A DNA stretch of 64,000 nt from Branchiostoma floridae. Lineage: Eukaryota > Chordata > Leptocardii > Amphioxiformes > Branchiostomatidae. A program made the position numbers and the translations under genes. Positions 54,501-63,204 of the stretch are shown piece after piece. The notes beneath the pieces were generated by a model that worked only from the letters and a program-made list of their open reading frames with translations, made no database searches and had not been told where the DNA came from. The DNA is taken from assembly GCF_000003815.2 (NCBI RefSeq), contig NC_049986.1, positions 15,525,569-15,589,568 of the forward strand. The letters are read 5' to 3'. Numbering within the stretch: the first letter of the stretch is position 1; every line of letters begins with the position of its first letter.

Positions 54501-57345
54501 CTTCATTATTTCATGCTAGTTTGAATTGTCAGAAAAGCAAGCTAAAGGAAAAGAAGTCATCCTCAACTGAAGGGAAAGCATATTGCTTTCTGAAGTAGCT
54601 GAAGGAAGTGCAGTGCAACTTTCCTGTGGCTCGCGTACACTGGGTCACCCCTACTTTTCTACACACTATATAGTAAAGTGTGTTGGGTTCTTTGCGTGTG
54701 GAGGTCTGATGCTATAAACTCCCTCATACATGGATGCAAACCTGGACTGCTGGCTGCACAGAATTCGAACCAGACGTGGTAAGAGGCAGACCTCTACACT
54801 AAGTGAAAATGACACGAAGACCAAACTATGTGCAAGCAAAGTAGCAATTTAGTTAGGGTTTGAGGGATGATTGCTTCACACCAAAGTCAAATTGGTCAAA
54901 AAGTTTTTTTGGGGGAAATTGGCAGCTATCCTAGCTAGCCTAGTAGGCTTTTAGGGCCAACCTGGTAAAAGCCTGAATTGAGTAGCCTGGGGACAAATTT
55001 CTGCTTGAACCCATTCTGAGAATGTGGTCCCTGTAAATTACATGTTTCAGTCACCTCTTTTGTTTGTTCTTGTCTAGATGATGGGAAACTTTTCCTCGTC
55101 CCATTTTTGTAACAAACACGACTTACAAATGTAGAATCTTTGTTGAAAACATGCTTTTAAAACATCTATCTGTTAAAAATATGACTGCATGTCGTAACAT
55201 TTCTAGATCATTAATTCTGGGGCTGAAATAAAATGACAGAAACACTTACTCAGCAAATTGACAAACCATAGAGTCCAGCCAGACAGTCATATAGGGCAAA
55301 GTGACGATCAATATGTACCATTCTTCAACATCAATAATTAATATGCACATTGGACGATTGAATGGGCATGCTAAATGGGACTATTAATAACAGTTATTGG
55401 ATATTTAACAAAGACAAACTACCTAAAACTCTCCATTAAATATACATCATCATAGTTTGTCAAGATCGTGAGAACAAAGACAACTGTCTTTCTCAACAAT
55501 CAATACTAAAATATATCATTTTGAAGACCATTTTTCTTGTCAACTATGGATTATTTCCCTTTTAAAGAAATCAATCTTCCAAGTCAGCTTTTGAAAAGGT
55601 TTAAGTGCTCAATATAACAAATGAAAAAAAAGGAAAACATGTACACCTCTAAGTTCAAAGCATAGTTGGACATTGCCCATACCTTAGTGTTAGTATATAC
55701 AATACAATACATCTTATCTGGTTTACAGATAACATGCCTGTGATAAGGAGCTTTAAAGCTACACTCTGTGTATCAGCAAACAATGGCAACAACCGGGGAA
55801 AGCTTTGACATTTACAGAAGAGTGCACTGCCATCGAGAATACTCAAAGGTGCTGGAGGCTCGCATCGTGAATTTGTTGCAACAGATAAACAAAACTTTCT
55901 TTGCCTTGAACTTTCTACAATCTCAGCTATCAGGAATCAATGTTCTAAGATTGACAAACTTTCAATCAGATTTGATATTTTTTCATACATTTATTTCAAT
56001 ATGAAAAGGAACTTTGTTCCAAACCCTAACAGAGAGAGAAAAAAAATAATATATTTTTTGTGCCTTGTGACTTCCTACACTGCCATCAATTATAGCCATG
56101 ATGTAGGGAACTTTTACAGACTTAAGATTTTTTTCTACCTGATTGAAGAGGTAAAACCTTCGGTGAGAGTCAGAGTTAACTTGATGCCACTTCCATAAAT
56201 ATGATTATTGTTGGAACTGGTTGTTGCCAAGACTGGAAATTACATTTCAAACTTCCCAGATCAAGTTTCCACCTCAAATTTCACAACACAGGGTCCAAAA
56301 ATCTAACGTCTAACTTTGAAGTGAAATGTGTACCAAAAATGAGGCCAAAAATTACCTTCTCTTAAGGTATGATGGAAAGGTCATTTTACTGCTGACATTT
56401 CATACCTAGCAACAAGGAGATACAAAGTCCTCGACGGCAACTTACTGTAACAAAGGAAGCGAAAGGCCTTCTTAAGCAGCGACAAGAAGTTAAAAAATCA
56501 GGTCATTTCCTGGAGTCTACTAATCATCACATCAAAGGGGCAGTCTTTAATTAAGTTTCCCCTTGGGCCACATCAATGCATTTAGTTGTCTGTGTGCTGC
56601 ATTACTTCTTTATTTCCGCATTCCGGAGTTACTCAAGTCACTACATGGAGAAAGCAACTCAAATCTCTTGGGACAAACTCTTAATACCATTGACACAATG
56701 CAAGTTGATTTATTGGAACAATTCATACTTGAGGTGATTGGTAACCTAGCTCAGCTTGTCAAATAGGCACTGTAGGAATATCAATAGCTGCAAGGTACTT
56801 AAGTTGGGAAAGTAACAGGATATTCGCAAACGATATGGACGGAATGAAAACTCTCAGATCGGCCCCAATGGTGCGTAGTGTGGTGTAGTGGTCCGTACCA
56901 AACACACGCACACACACACACACCTCCCACCTCAAACATAGCAACACTGCCCGCCAAACTGTCTAAACAAGCTCTTCAACAGAGATCAACAACAACAATA
57001 GCCAATAACGGGGACTTGGTGTTGAATTAGCTGGATTTTGACAACCGTAGCACGTTAGATATCGTCTAGGACGAACTTGAGTTAAGTTATGATATCTTAA
57101 TTGACCTGACACCCCCCTCCCACGACACTTACCTTCTTCAAAACATACTTCCGACCGTCGATCCTATTCTCTGCCAGGAAAACAGAGCCCTGTGCGCCTT
57201 TCCCTAACCTTTGTAACACCTGCAATCAAGCAACAACATCCTCATTTATCATCTGCACAAGAATAGTGACCAACCACCGACGTGAGTCTTCAGAAACGAG
57301 AGAAAAAGGAGAAAAGTTTGAGGACAGTACCTTGTAGTTCTCCAT
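34312..57345 (-). CDS. STKLD1: STKLD1-like (SgK071) serine/threonine kinase with armadillo-like repeats, complete, 23 coding exons
   Basis: The minus-strand exons join in consistent phase to 1929 nt (642 residues; human STKLD1 is about 680). The kinase domain (about residues 1-250) starts MENYKVLQRLGKGAQGSVFL and is followed by a short basic linker and armadillo-like repeats (NCCGALWSLGVN, ACCAIWSLSMEDDNIE, NACMAMASIVE, ENVCTLINELAQY). This order, the start at the first strand of the kinase and segments such as YKEFFVTWDKE and CSFMD match vertebrate STKLD1. Unlike the human protein, all catalytic motifs are present: G-loop GKGAQG, K33, E49, HRD (D134), DFG (D152) and APE (177-179). The last exon ends with a lysine-rich tail. 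The start is the only ATG before the glycine loop. The symbol is by family resemblance; NEK-type kinases are the nearest alternative. Confidence 0.86.
34834..34846 (+). promoter_or_regulatory. Strong X-box (RFX) motif inside the last STKLD1-like intron
   Basis: GTTGCTAGGTAAC matches the RFX palindrome consensus GTNRCC-N(0-3)-RGYAAC with one mismatch. CCAAT boxes lie at 34811 and 34883. No transcription start is known here; it may serve an alternative promoter or enhancer, or be chance. Confidence 0.4.
35160..36365. other. CpG-rich segment with CRE motifs in the last STKLD1-like intron
   Basis: The base composition changes sharply: CpG-dense blocks with a perfect CRE (TGACGTCA at 36144-36151), a TGACGTAGTCA at 36031 and CCAAAT-like words, ending at AAAATGGAGGAACTGCG (36306). 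A 152-codon minus-strand open frame spans 35908-36366 but resembles no family I know. It may be a cryptic or nested promoter or a foreign insertion. Confidence 0.4.
36615..36760. mobile_element. Possible LINE 3'-end fragment
   Basis: GTTTGTTTGAACCTTTATTT then GGCCTGCAGGCCACATTTTT resembles antisense 3' ends of non-LTR retrotransposons, where T-rich starts are the reverse complement of the poly(A). The diagnosis rests on style only. Confidence 0.35.
36876..37217 (-). repeat. 90-bp tandem repeat made from an exon end and its splice donor
   Basis: The word CTGTACTGGGCAAG (or its CCG variant) recurs at 36931, 37021, 37111 and 37202, a period of 90-91 bp. The copy at 37202 is the real 3' end and donor of the exon 37203-37340. 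The three copies downstream in the transcript repeat the coding segment for NELAQY together with the donor GTAAGT (GTACGGTAAG in one copy) and about 65 bp of intron. Confidence 0.95.
37690..37960 (-). repeat. Probable SINE copy
   Basis: Shares the words GTGTGKTGGGTTCTTT and CTGATG/CACATACG-like spacing with the SINE at 54600-54803. The tRNA-like part is degraded. Confidence 0.4.
38306..38360 (-). repeat. Duplicated exon 3' end with donor (STKLD1-like intron)
   Basis: On the minus strand this reads GTCAAACTGATGCTTAACTC and then the AAGACACACAAAAAAGGTTAG-type donor. It parallels the real exon end at 38420-38465 (GTCAAACTCACGCTCAACTC). It could encode VKLMLNSFKTHKK instead of VKLTLNSLKTHKK and retains a GT donor, but lacks an acceptor of its own. 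Confidence 0.85.
39172..39398 (+). mobile_element. MITE with TACTGTAAATGCA ends, copy 1
   Basis: Ends TACTGTAAAAAAAAATGCAT and GCATTTACAGTA are inverted; TA at both edges is consistent with a TA target duplication of the Tc1/mariner type. The interior is rich in TTCGCGGTGGTTTTAAGT and AACCGCGAA palindromes. It is inverted with respect to the copy at 40.3 kb. Confidence 0.85.
39963..40211 (+). mobile_element. MITE, GGCCACACCAATTTG family, copy 2
   Basis: The left end TAGGCCACACCAATTTGATT and right end AACTGGTGATTGGCCTTA are inverted, with the inner TTTGTTGGTTCTTGAAT against ATTCAGAGAACCAACAAA. About 250 bp and non-coding. The internal words ACCTTGGTGCACTCAGGTTT and TGATGTCCGCTTG are shared with the copy at 51.4 kb. 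Confidence 0.85.
40291..40502 (-). mobile_element. MITE with TACTGTAAATGCA ends, copy 2
   Basis: Begins TACTGTAAATGCAGAAATGT and ends AAATGCATTTACAGTA. It is the reverse-oriented relative of the element at 39172-39398; together they could pair as a long inverted repeat within about 1.3 kb. Confidence 0.85.
41287..41690 (-). repeat. Three tandem copies of an exon 5' part with its acceptor region
   Basis: Units begin near 41287, 41420 and 41553 (about 130 bp). Each has GTTAGTTCTCATACACGACA-like and CCTCGTCAACTACAGAATCT-like blocks followed by CAGAGATGGC and CTTCACCCCC. The first unit contains the 5' part of the true exon 41225-41332 and its acceptor; the second keeps an apparent acceptor and an open frame; the third is degraded. 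Confidence 0.9.
41798..41830. repeat. (CA)n microsatellite
   Basis: About 33 bp of pure ACACAC, 70 bp from the exon at 41902-41982. Confidence 0.95.
42836..57345 (-). CDS. STKLD1: STKLD1-like coding exons 1-11 (kinase domain)
   Basis: Exons in transcript order: 57331-57345, 57133-57219, 54085-54129, 47544-47618, 47076-47180, 46838-46908, 45457-45569, 44469-44581, 44016-44096, 43492-43565, 42836-42915. Exon 1 codes only MENYK. Exon 2 holds the glycine loop and the beta-3 lysine. Exon 3 (15 codons) carries most of helix C, with E49. Exons 6 and 7 split the arginine codon of HRD; exon 7 continues DLKPSNIFM and IGDFGVATVMGD, so the catalytic loop and DFG are intact. Exon 8 has GSMNWMAPEVLERPYDERSD followed by VWSLG. 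Exon 10 closes the domain with LRRNFKQRPTAVEL. Introns 3 (6.5 kb) and 2 (3.0 kb) are filled with repeats. Confidence 0.88.
43100..43310 (-). repeat. tRNA-related SINE copy
   Basis: Shares CTTGAGGTACTGCCTTGTAC-like and CCCTTTCAAAAG blocks and the closing AGGATTGAACAGGAGTCT with copies at 12.5 and 45.3 kb; on the minus strand the last part reads TGTTCAATCC, a B-box-like word. Confidence 0.55.
43878..43972 (-). repeat. tRNA-derived SINE head
   Basis: On the minus strand: CCGGTGCAATGGCCGATTGG, then TTGCATTCAGTAGGTCGTGA and GTTTGATTTCCAGCC. It matches the head of the SINE at 18598. Confidence 0.6.
45255..45420 (-). repeat. tRNA-related SINE copy
   Basis: Shares CTTGCTGTTCCTGTAGCAGG, GAGGCACCTCCTCAAACAC and TACGTCCCTTTTAAAGGCAG with copies at 12.5 and 43.1 kb. 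Confidence 0.55.
45745..46086. mobile_element. MITE with CAGGGCYCGAAATAC ends, copy 1
   Basis: The left end CAGGGCCCGAAATACTTTTT and right end GTATTTCGAGCTCTG are inverted. The 342-bp interior is a series of short CAGGTTGC / GCAACCTG words in both orientations. The termini and structure resemble hAT-superfamily non-autonomous elements; the target duplication is not clear. Confidence 0.8.
48428..48769. mobile_element. MITE with CAGGGCTCGAAATAC ends, copy 2
   Basis: The left end CAGGGCTCGAAATACTTTTT and right end GTATTTCGAGCCCTG are perfect inverted repeats of 15 bp. The interior repeats GCAGGT and ACCTGC words rather than the GCAACC words of copy 1, but the length (342 bp) is identical. Confidence 0.85.
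48994..50074. mobile_element. About 1.1-kb element with TA-flanked TAACGGGGG ends
   Basis: The left end TAACGGGGGCCGCCCTAAGA and, on the other strand, the right end TAACGGGAGGTGCCCCAACA are related terminal inverted repeats with TA at both edges. A second copy of the right-end sequence (AAGCGTACCGAGTTAGGCAC) lies at 49810. No transposase frame is seen, so it is non-autonomous, possibly Tc1/mariner-like. It lies in intron 3 of the STKLD1-like gene. Confidence 0.55.
51349..51596 (+). mobile_element. MITE, GGCCACACCAATTTG family, copy 3
   Basis: Begins TAAGGCCGCACTAAGTTAAT then TTTGTTGGTTCTCAATTTG and ends AAGAACCAACAAATTA; the outermost right end is lost. Internal words match copy 2. Confidence 0.8.
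53176..53590 (+). repeat. tRNA-derived SINE, long copy
   Basis: The head reads GTTGGCATAGCAGTAAGGCT, then AGAGGTTTGAATCTCC with a B-box-like GGTTTGAATC at about 53215. The body contains the CACCCAGGTGTAAAAATGGG block also present at 27.5 kb. Confidence 0.65.
54600..54803 (-). repeat. tRNA-derived SINE
   Basis: On the minus strand it begins TTAGTGTAGAGGTCTGCCTC and contains TCTGGTTCGAATTCTG (B box GGTTCGAATTC). It lies in intron 2 of the STKLD1-like gene. Confidence 0.65.
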
Positions 57346-57477
57346 GTCGTGTTCTCGGTAACCACACTAAACATTCGGCACGCGCATGCGCACTGAACAC
57401 CCGCAGCAGACAACCACTAACCCTACCCGACATGCACCGCGCGCACCCACCTGTTGAGTGAAAGTCAGGCGCGTCTT

Positions 57478-57490
57478 GTTGCCATGGCAA
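57478..57490. promoter_or_regulatory. X-box (RFX site) 133 bp upstream of the STKLD1-like start
   Basis: GTTGCCATGGCAA is the canonical RFX palindrome. RFX factors drive ciliary and spermatogenic genes and their sites usually sit within 150-200 bp of the start, as here. It is within one copy of a direct repeat. Confidence 0.65.
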
Positions 57491-57717
57491 AAGGTAAAGC
57501 GATAGTCATCTCTGTCTGATCGTCAGAATCTAAGCAATGATTGGAACATGTGAGGCTTTTCGAGACGTTATTAAAGAAAATTCATCATTCCTGGACTTCT
57601 TAACAAAAGGTTACAATATCCAAACACTTGTCCTCCCCATACTTGCCATACACAATTTTACATAACGTTACTAATACTGTAATTCATAGTCTGTTGAGTG
57701 AAAGTCTGGCGCGTCGT

Positions 57718-57731
57718 GTTGCCATGGGAAC
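57718..57731. promoter_or_regulatory. Second X-box, 240 bp farther upstream
   Basis: GTTGCCATGGGAAC matches the X-box with one change. It belongs to the second copy of the direct repeat that contains the first X-box. Confidence 0.55.
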
Positions 57732-57785
57732 GGTATGAGATAGTCATCTCTTGTCTGATTTTCAGAATTACAACAATGATTTAAA

Positions 57786-60700
57786 TGTCATCGCTTGACA
57801 ACTTAAGACAATGCGGTTTCCAGAGTGATCTGGCTCTGGCCTACGGATTTTTCTTTTGCCATCTGTGTTGTCAAGCGATCTCTGTAGATAGACAATCGAA
57901 TTAAAATGTGTGTATCCGATCTACACTTTTCATTGTTGATTGTTCGTTATTTATTTTAGTTTGTTTGCGATTATCCCTATATCAAGTTGCTGTCAAGTTC
58001 TTCTCTGTTGAATTATTTCCTATTCAACATTCATTTAGTACAACAAATGAGCCTTATTTGTTTCGCGAAAGTGACGCTGTAAAGGCCTTGTCACTAATAT
58101 TTTTCCTGACAGTTTCTGCTTTTTGAAATGTGTCAAAATGTTTTTAAAAGCCTATTTCCATTTCAGGATAGAAGAGGTTGCAGTTGAGCACATTATGAGT
58201 GGTATTCAAAATGCACAAGACTGACGTTCTGTTATGTACAGTTTTCCATGAAACTGCAAGGCGGCGTTTCTACACAGGACGAAACCACTCATGTGCTCAT
58301 CACAAAGAACCATTTGCCTAGCCCTGGATGCCGTCTGTCTGGTGCACTAGTGACAGATGACACTGACATGGTGTGTAGTGTACATGTCGGTTTTGCTGGA
58401 CTCCAGGGGGGACTTTCGTATGACAGAAACTCATTGTCCCATTGAAGATCCTCTCTTAGACATGGAATAAAATTACACAGTTCAATGGTACCCTACACAT
58501 ACTAATTGCTCCCTCTCGCTAACAAATTCTTGAGTCGATGCCCAAGTACAGTCATGCATAAAATCTTGTCGGCATGATGAGCTCTACAGACACATTCCGC
58601 ACAAGCATTACCTGTGACCCCACCAAGCAATTGCTTCGGGGAATGAGGGACCGTCCGTTTGCAATCGCGACTGGAGGTACGAAATGTACTTGATGTTGTC
58701 CTCTATCGTATTTCGTGCTAATGCTAAATGAAACATTAGTTTTCTTATCGTCTACGCTGTTCAAAATATCTGTTTTCTGTTTGACGTTGCTCTAAACTTG
58801 TATTTCAATATGCCGCCGGACCCTCTTCGTTACCCAGTGAACGCCCCCGAAACTGGTTTTACTCGCACCCAGTGACCTTAAGGTCTTCACGCTCCCGGCT
58901 ACCGTGTAAATCCAGGCAGCAACAAAAGGTACGTTTTCGCCAAAATTTCACATTTTCTGGCAAGCTTTGTTGGCGAATGTTTGATGAAAATGTATTTTTT
59001 GTACAAGCTATGTTTGATTTCCTTTTAATGGCACATTGGGCGCCTCTGACACGTTCATGTCACCCGCTGTTCTCGTTGTGCTACCAGATTCTCGGTTACA
59101 CCCTAAATATTCCCGCTCAAACATAAAACCGCACTGTACATAACGTCCTTTCTATGGTGGAAACGACCTGTAACGTTAAGTACGTTCGTTTATCATGTAT
59201 AAGTGCATAACCACCGGGATATTTGGGACGCATTAGCGCCTATTTCAAAGCTATACGCGTTATCGACCAAGTACAAAAGACAGTGACACAAAGAATTATG
59301 TAGAAGGCCATATTTTCCATGGGAGCCGGTTTGCTCAAATTGTGCGGAAAAACAAACCGATGTTCGCATACTCTATCCTTAAAGGTTATCTAAAGGACGC
59401 TTCATAGAGCTCCATTGTCTTTATTCTACTACAAACTAGGATTTTTTTAACGTTTTTTTGGTTGCCCTATTCTGGTAAGCATGACAGCAGCAGCAGTCAT
59501 TTCCGGATGATATGGTAGTAGTCCACTGACCTCCGCAAGGGGGCGTATAGGCGCAGGAATATATGAATAATCTTAGCACCCACTTACGTTACAATGAATC
59601 ATACCAGCTTTGGTGCATTTTTGAGACCTCTTCTTCCCTTTTTCTAACATTATGTGTTAAACGAGGTGTCTGTTTGAGGCATTTTCCCATCTGTAGCTAC
59701 AATTTGTAGTACAAATATCCCCGAACCAATCATTATTGTGTTTTCTGGACTTTGAAGTCTTGCTTTTTTAAAAAGCCTCAGTTATTAAGCTTCTGTCAGT
59801 TTATGCTATGACTTGTAGTCCACCCTGTAGTACTGTAGTCTTTGCTATAAGGTTTTCAAAGACTGAATCTGAAAGACCAGTGCGATTAGACCAGGTCAAT
59901 GCACAGACCAGAACGTAAACTACTCCCCAACCATGAATAATTCCGTCCATAATGAGATTTTCCGTAAATAAATTCATTACCCAAAAGCCCGAAATGACAG
60001 CATATGATTATCCTTGCTATATCTTATCTGAGAGATTCTTCCGTACGCAGCCCTGTAAGTACAAATGCCTTCTCTATACTTAATTTATCCTGTCACCATT
60101 ATGCTCAGCTCGCCTTTATTGATCATGATATGTTTGCCTCGATAATTCAATACGTCGGCCGTTACGGAACGGTTATAACCTGATTATGCCAACCGCATGC
60201 ATTGAAAATCAATCGATACTAGTTTCATATCAAATAGCAAATGTTGTTATCTCCATCAAGGAGGGAATATAACCTCCTTGTCTCCATGTATAGAGGATAC
60301 TACGTTTTAGTATCGTGCAGTGTTTTGCTTTAAATGTGATATTCGAGGGCTGCTGGACGTCAGTAGATCGGATTAAAAGATGTATATTCAAATTAGAACA
60401 TGAAATTACTGGTTTTTATGTAAATCAAACTTTATGCCAAACACCTGCTTTTTGCCTACCACTGGGTCACTGGGACATCATCGCGATCGCTCGCTGATGG
60501 TCCCAATTTTGGCTAATGGAGTGATGGTTATAATGTAAATCAAAGTAAACTACTCATAGACATGCAAATACATGTAAGGCTGAAAAAACAGTATTCCAAT
60601 TTCGGTGTCACCAAGGAGGTTTGAAAAAAGACTCCATAGTGTCAATGACGAAAGATAGTAAAGAAAATGCCAGGCAAACAGGTCATTTGAAGGCAATTGA

Positions 60701-62058
60701 ATAAAAGTTCTTGATCAACATCTGTGTCACCGCAATCCACCCCCACCCCATAGCCCCTTCCACAATATTAATGGCGCAAGATAGATAAGCAATGTACCAG
60801 AGACCCCACCCTTTTTTTCCAGACCTGTCAGTCAGAGGCATTTTGAATAATTCATCTGATCGGAGCAGGTGATACCACAATAGTGCTGGCCCCACATGGA
60901 AATAACGCTGATGAATTATTAACGACGCCCTTTGGTACGATATTCTTTCCTGTATTGTTTTATATTTACTGCGGCTGGGTCTGTATGTGGGACCTTCCCA
61001 GTAATACTTAAAAACCTGACGTTGCCTATAGTGTTATCTGTATTCTGATCTACAGAAACGAGAGCAATACGTGCAGTTTCCCTACATGTAAGTGCTTATA
61101 ATGTTCATTGTTCCTCTCCCTAGCTAATGTGATTTTTCGTGGGGAGGGGGGTACATGTCTATTCCTGAGTTTGCTGTGCGCTACAGTCTTTTTAGTACTG
61201 GCTACCTCTGACTAGGCTATGATAACATAGAATATAAGCCGCAACGTAGCATGAAATAGTACCGATACTGGAAGCACTTGTTTCTAGCCTAACATCTCGT
61301 ACCTAGGAATCGTACATGTAATGACCTCACCCCGGCGAATGTCGTCAATGGTTTAGATATTTCATTACACTAGCTGTTGGTGTTTTTGTCTTATTCTGCT
61401 ACACACAGCCTTTCTTGCGGTCAAGGAATTCAAAATCATTCTCTACATTTTCTCTAACCTCAAATGAATTGTAGCTGTGGAATTGAGCGGATAGAAAACG
61501 TAGGATAGGAGGAGGGAGTCACGTGGTGGTTTTTCCTGTACATATATGGAGAGCTCTTTACCATTTCCATACCTACTGGTTGTAAACACGACGTAATAAG
61601 CACCAGCTGGGCAATTATGGGGATCATAATGTTATCTTGTTTCATATCTTATACACACCCATATTGACCTTTAACCCAGACAGACGTCATAACATACCTT
61701 GCCCTTAATCCATTTAGCATAGATTTCATTCATCTTTTCTGGACGAAAAGAAACAACAACATTTATTTCTTCTTTCGTCATTTTGTTTTGTTTGTTTCGC
61801 GTAATCTGTAAACCGAATCGTAGTAATCAAATTTCTTGTTCATTTTGCGTAGGTTTCATATCCCATTCACGTATGCCAGGGCGTATGCCCAACGTGCCAA
61901 AGCCATGACTTTCCTCGTAAAAGGGGTAGTTCAGTACCAGGGACAGGGTAGCCGGTGTGTCACAGTGTTTCAATTAATGCATACTTACTGCCAATACTAA
62001 CACGCTGTTGTTGTTTGTAATGCAGCTGTGTATTACTGACTGCGCTGAGGACTTGACA
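57786..62058. other. Intergenic region upstream of the 14-3-3 gene
   Basis: No supported exon is seen. The sequence is moderately AT-rich with few recognisable repeats. The 14-3-3 promoter and any 5' non-coding exon should lie in the last part; no TATA box or strong motif stands out. Confidence 0.5.
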
Positions 62059-62154
62059 ATGGCTGAATCAGCGAGCGAACAGAGGCAAAGTATGGTAGAG
62101 CGGGCAAAGGTACGTAGCTGTGTCTATTTGAAAGCGGACTGTAAGTATTTTTAG

Positions 62155-62187
<33 letters not shown>

Positions 62188-63204
62188 CCTCTCTCTCTCT
62201 CTCTCTTTCTGTGTAACTTTTTTTCGCATTGACACAAAGATTTGTAAAAGGATTGTAAAATTGTGTGATGTCTAAGAAAACAAATTTGTATAAAAGAATA
62301 CATGGATTCATAATAAGTAACAATTGCAATAAAACATAGGTTTACTTCAAAAAGTCAGCCCCGCTGGAAGTCTAGAAAAGGACTGGCTGGCCAGAGTACT
62401 AGTGGGAGGAAGTTCAGGTCAGAGGTGGTAGAACAAGCCTCGACAACCAGGCTCGTGGGGTGACTGGAGGACGTTAGTAATTATTCGCTGTTGTTTTTCC
62501 AGCTTGCGGAACACGCAGAGCAGTACGAGGACATGGCGAAGTGCATGAAGGAGCTGGTGGAGCTGGACGTGGTCCTGACGGAGGAGGAGAGGAACCTGCT
62601 GTCCGTGGCCTACAAGAATATGCTGGGCGCGCGGAGGGCCGCCTGGCGGGTCATCGCTTCCGCGGATCAGAAGCAAGTTGAGCAGGAGCTGGACGAGTCG
62701 GACAGCAAGCGGAAGGCGGTGAAGTGGCTACGGGAGAAGGTGGAGACCGAGATGAAGGAGATGTGCGGCGAAGTCTTGGCGCTGCTCGACAAGTTCCTCA
62801 TCCCCAGAGTCGAAACGGCGGAGAGCGAAGTCTTCTACCAGAAGATGAAGGGAGACTACTTCCGATACCTTACGGAAATCAGCGAGGGCGACGAGAGAGA
62901 TGATATGGCGACGAAGGCCAAGGAGTCCTACGAGAAAGCGCATGAGAAGGCTGCCCAGCTGCCTAATACGAACCCCGTACGACTGGGGCTGGCGCTAAAC
63001 TTTTCAGTGTTCCACTACGAGATCCGGAATAATCCCGACGAGGCCTGCCGGCTGGCGAAGGAGGCGTTCGACGATGCCTGTAAGGACTTGGACCAGTTGC
63101 AAGAGGACTCGTACAAAGACTGTACCCTCATCATGCAGCTACTGCGGGATAACCTCACGCTTTGGACGAGCGAGAATGAAGACACGGGGGACCAAGAGGA
63201 CTAG
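62059..63204 (+). CDS. 14-3-3 family phosphoserine/threonine-binding adaptor, complete
   Basis: 14-3-3 proteins are dimeric cytosolic adaptors that bind phosphorylated RSxpS-type motifs. Coding exons are 62059-62109 (17 codons, MAESASEQRQSMVERAK) and 62503-63204 (233 codons plus TAG), giving 250 residues, the usual family length. Family signatures are intact: RNLLSVAYKN, KMKGDYFRYL, RLGLALNFSVFHYEI and SYKDCTLIMQLLRDNLTLWT. The phosphate-binding residues are present (K55, R62, R138, Y139), as are N183 and N234 of the ligand groove. The usual Ser-Ser after the ARR of the dimer interface is Ala-Ala (A63-A64). The acidic tail ends EDTGDQED. Vertebrate paralogue assignment (zeta/theta-like against sigma-like) is not made. 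Almost the whole protein is in one exon. Confidence 0.97.
62157..62210. repeat. (CT)n tract in 14-3-3 intron 1
   Basis: About 54 bp of CTCTCT with a few T and C interruptions, 50 bp after the exon 1 donor. Confidence 0.95.

Larger units (their letters stand above)
57451..57785 (+). repeat. Promoter direct repeat, two copies 240 bp apart
   Basis: Copies at 57451-57545 and 57691-57785 share CTGTTGAGTGAAAGTC, GGCGCGTC, TGTTGCCATGG, GATAGTCATCTC and GTCTGAT, about 80-85% identical by eye. Confidence 0.9.

Noticed and set aside
62491..62502. ATG-less upstream extension MFFQ of the 14-3-3 second exon
   Set aside because: The residues before LAEHAEQ come from the polypyrimidine tract and AG of the acceptor; exon 1 supplies the true N-terminus.
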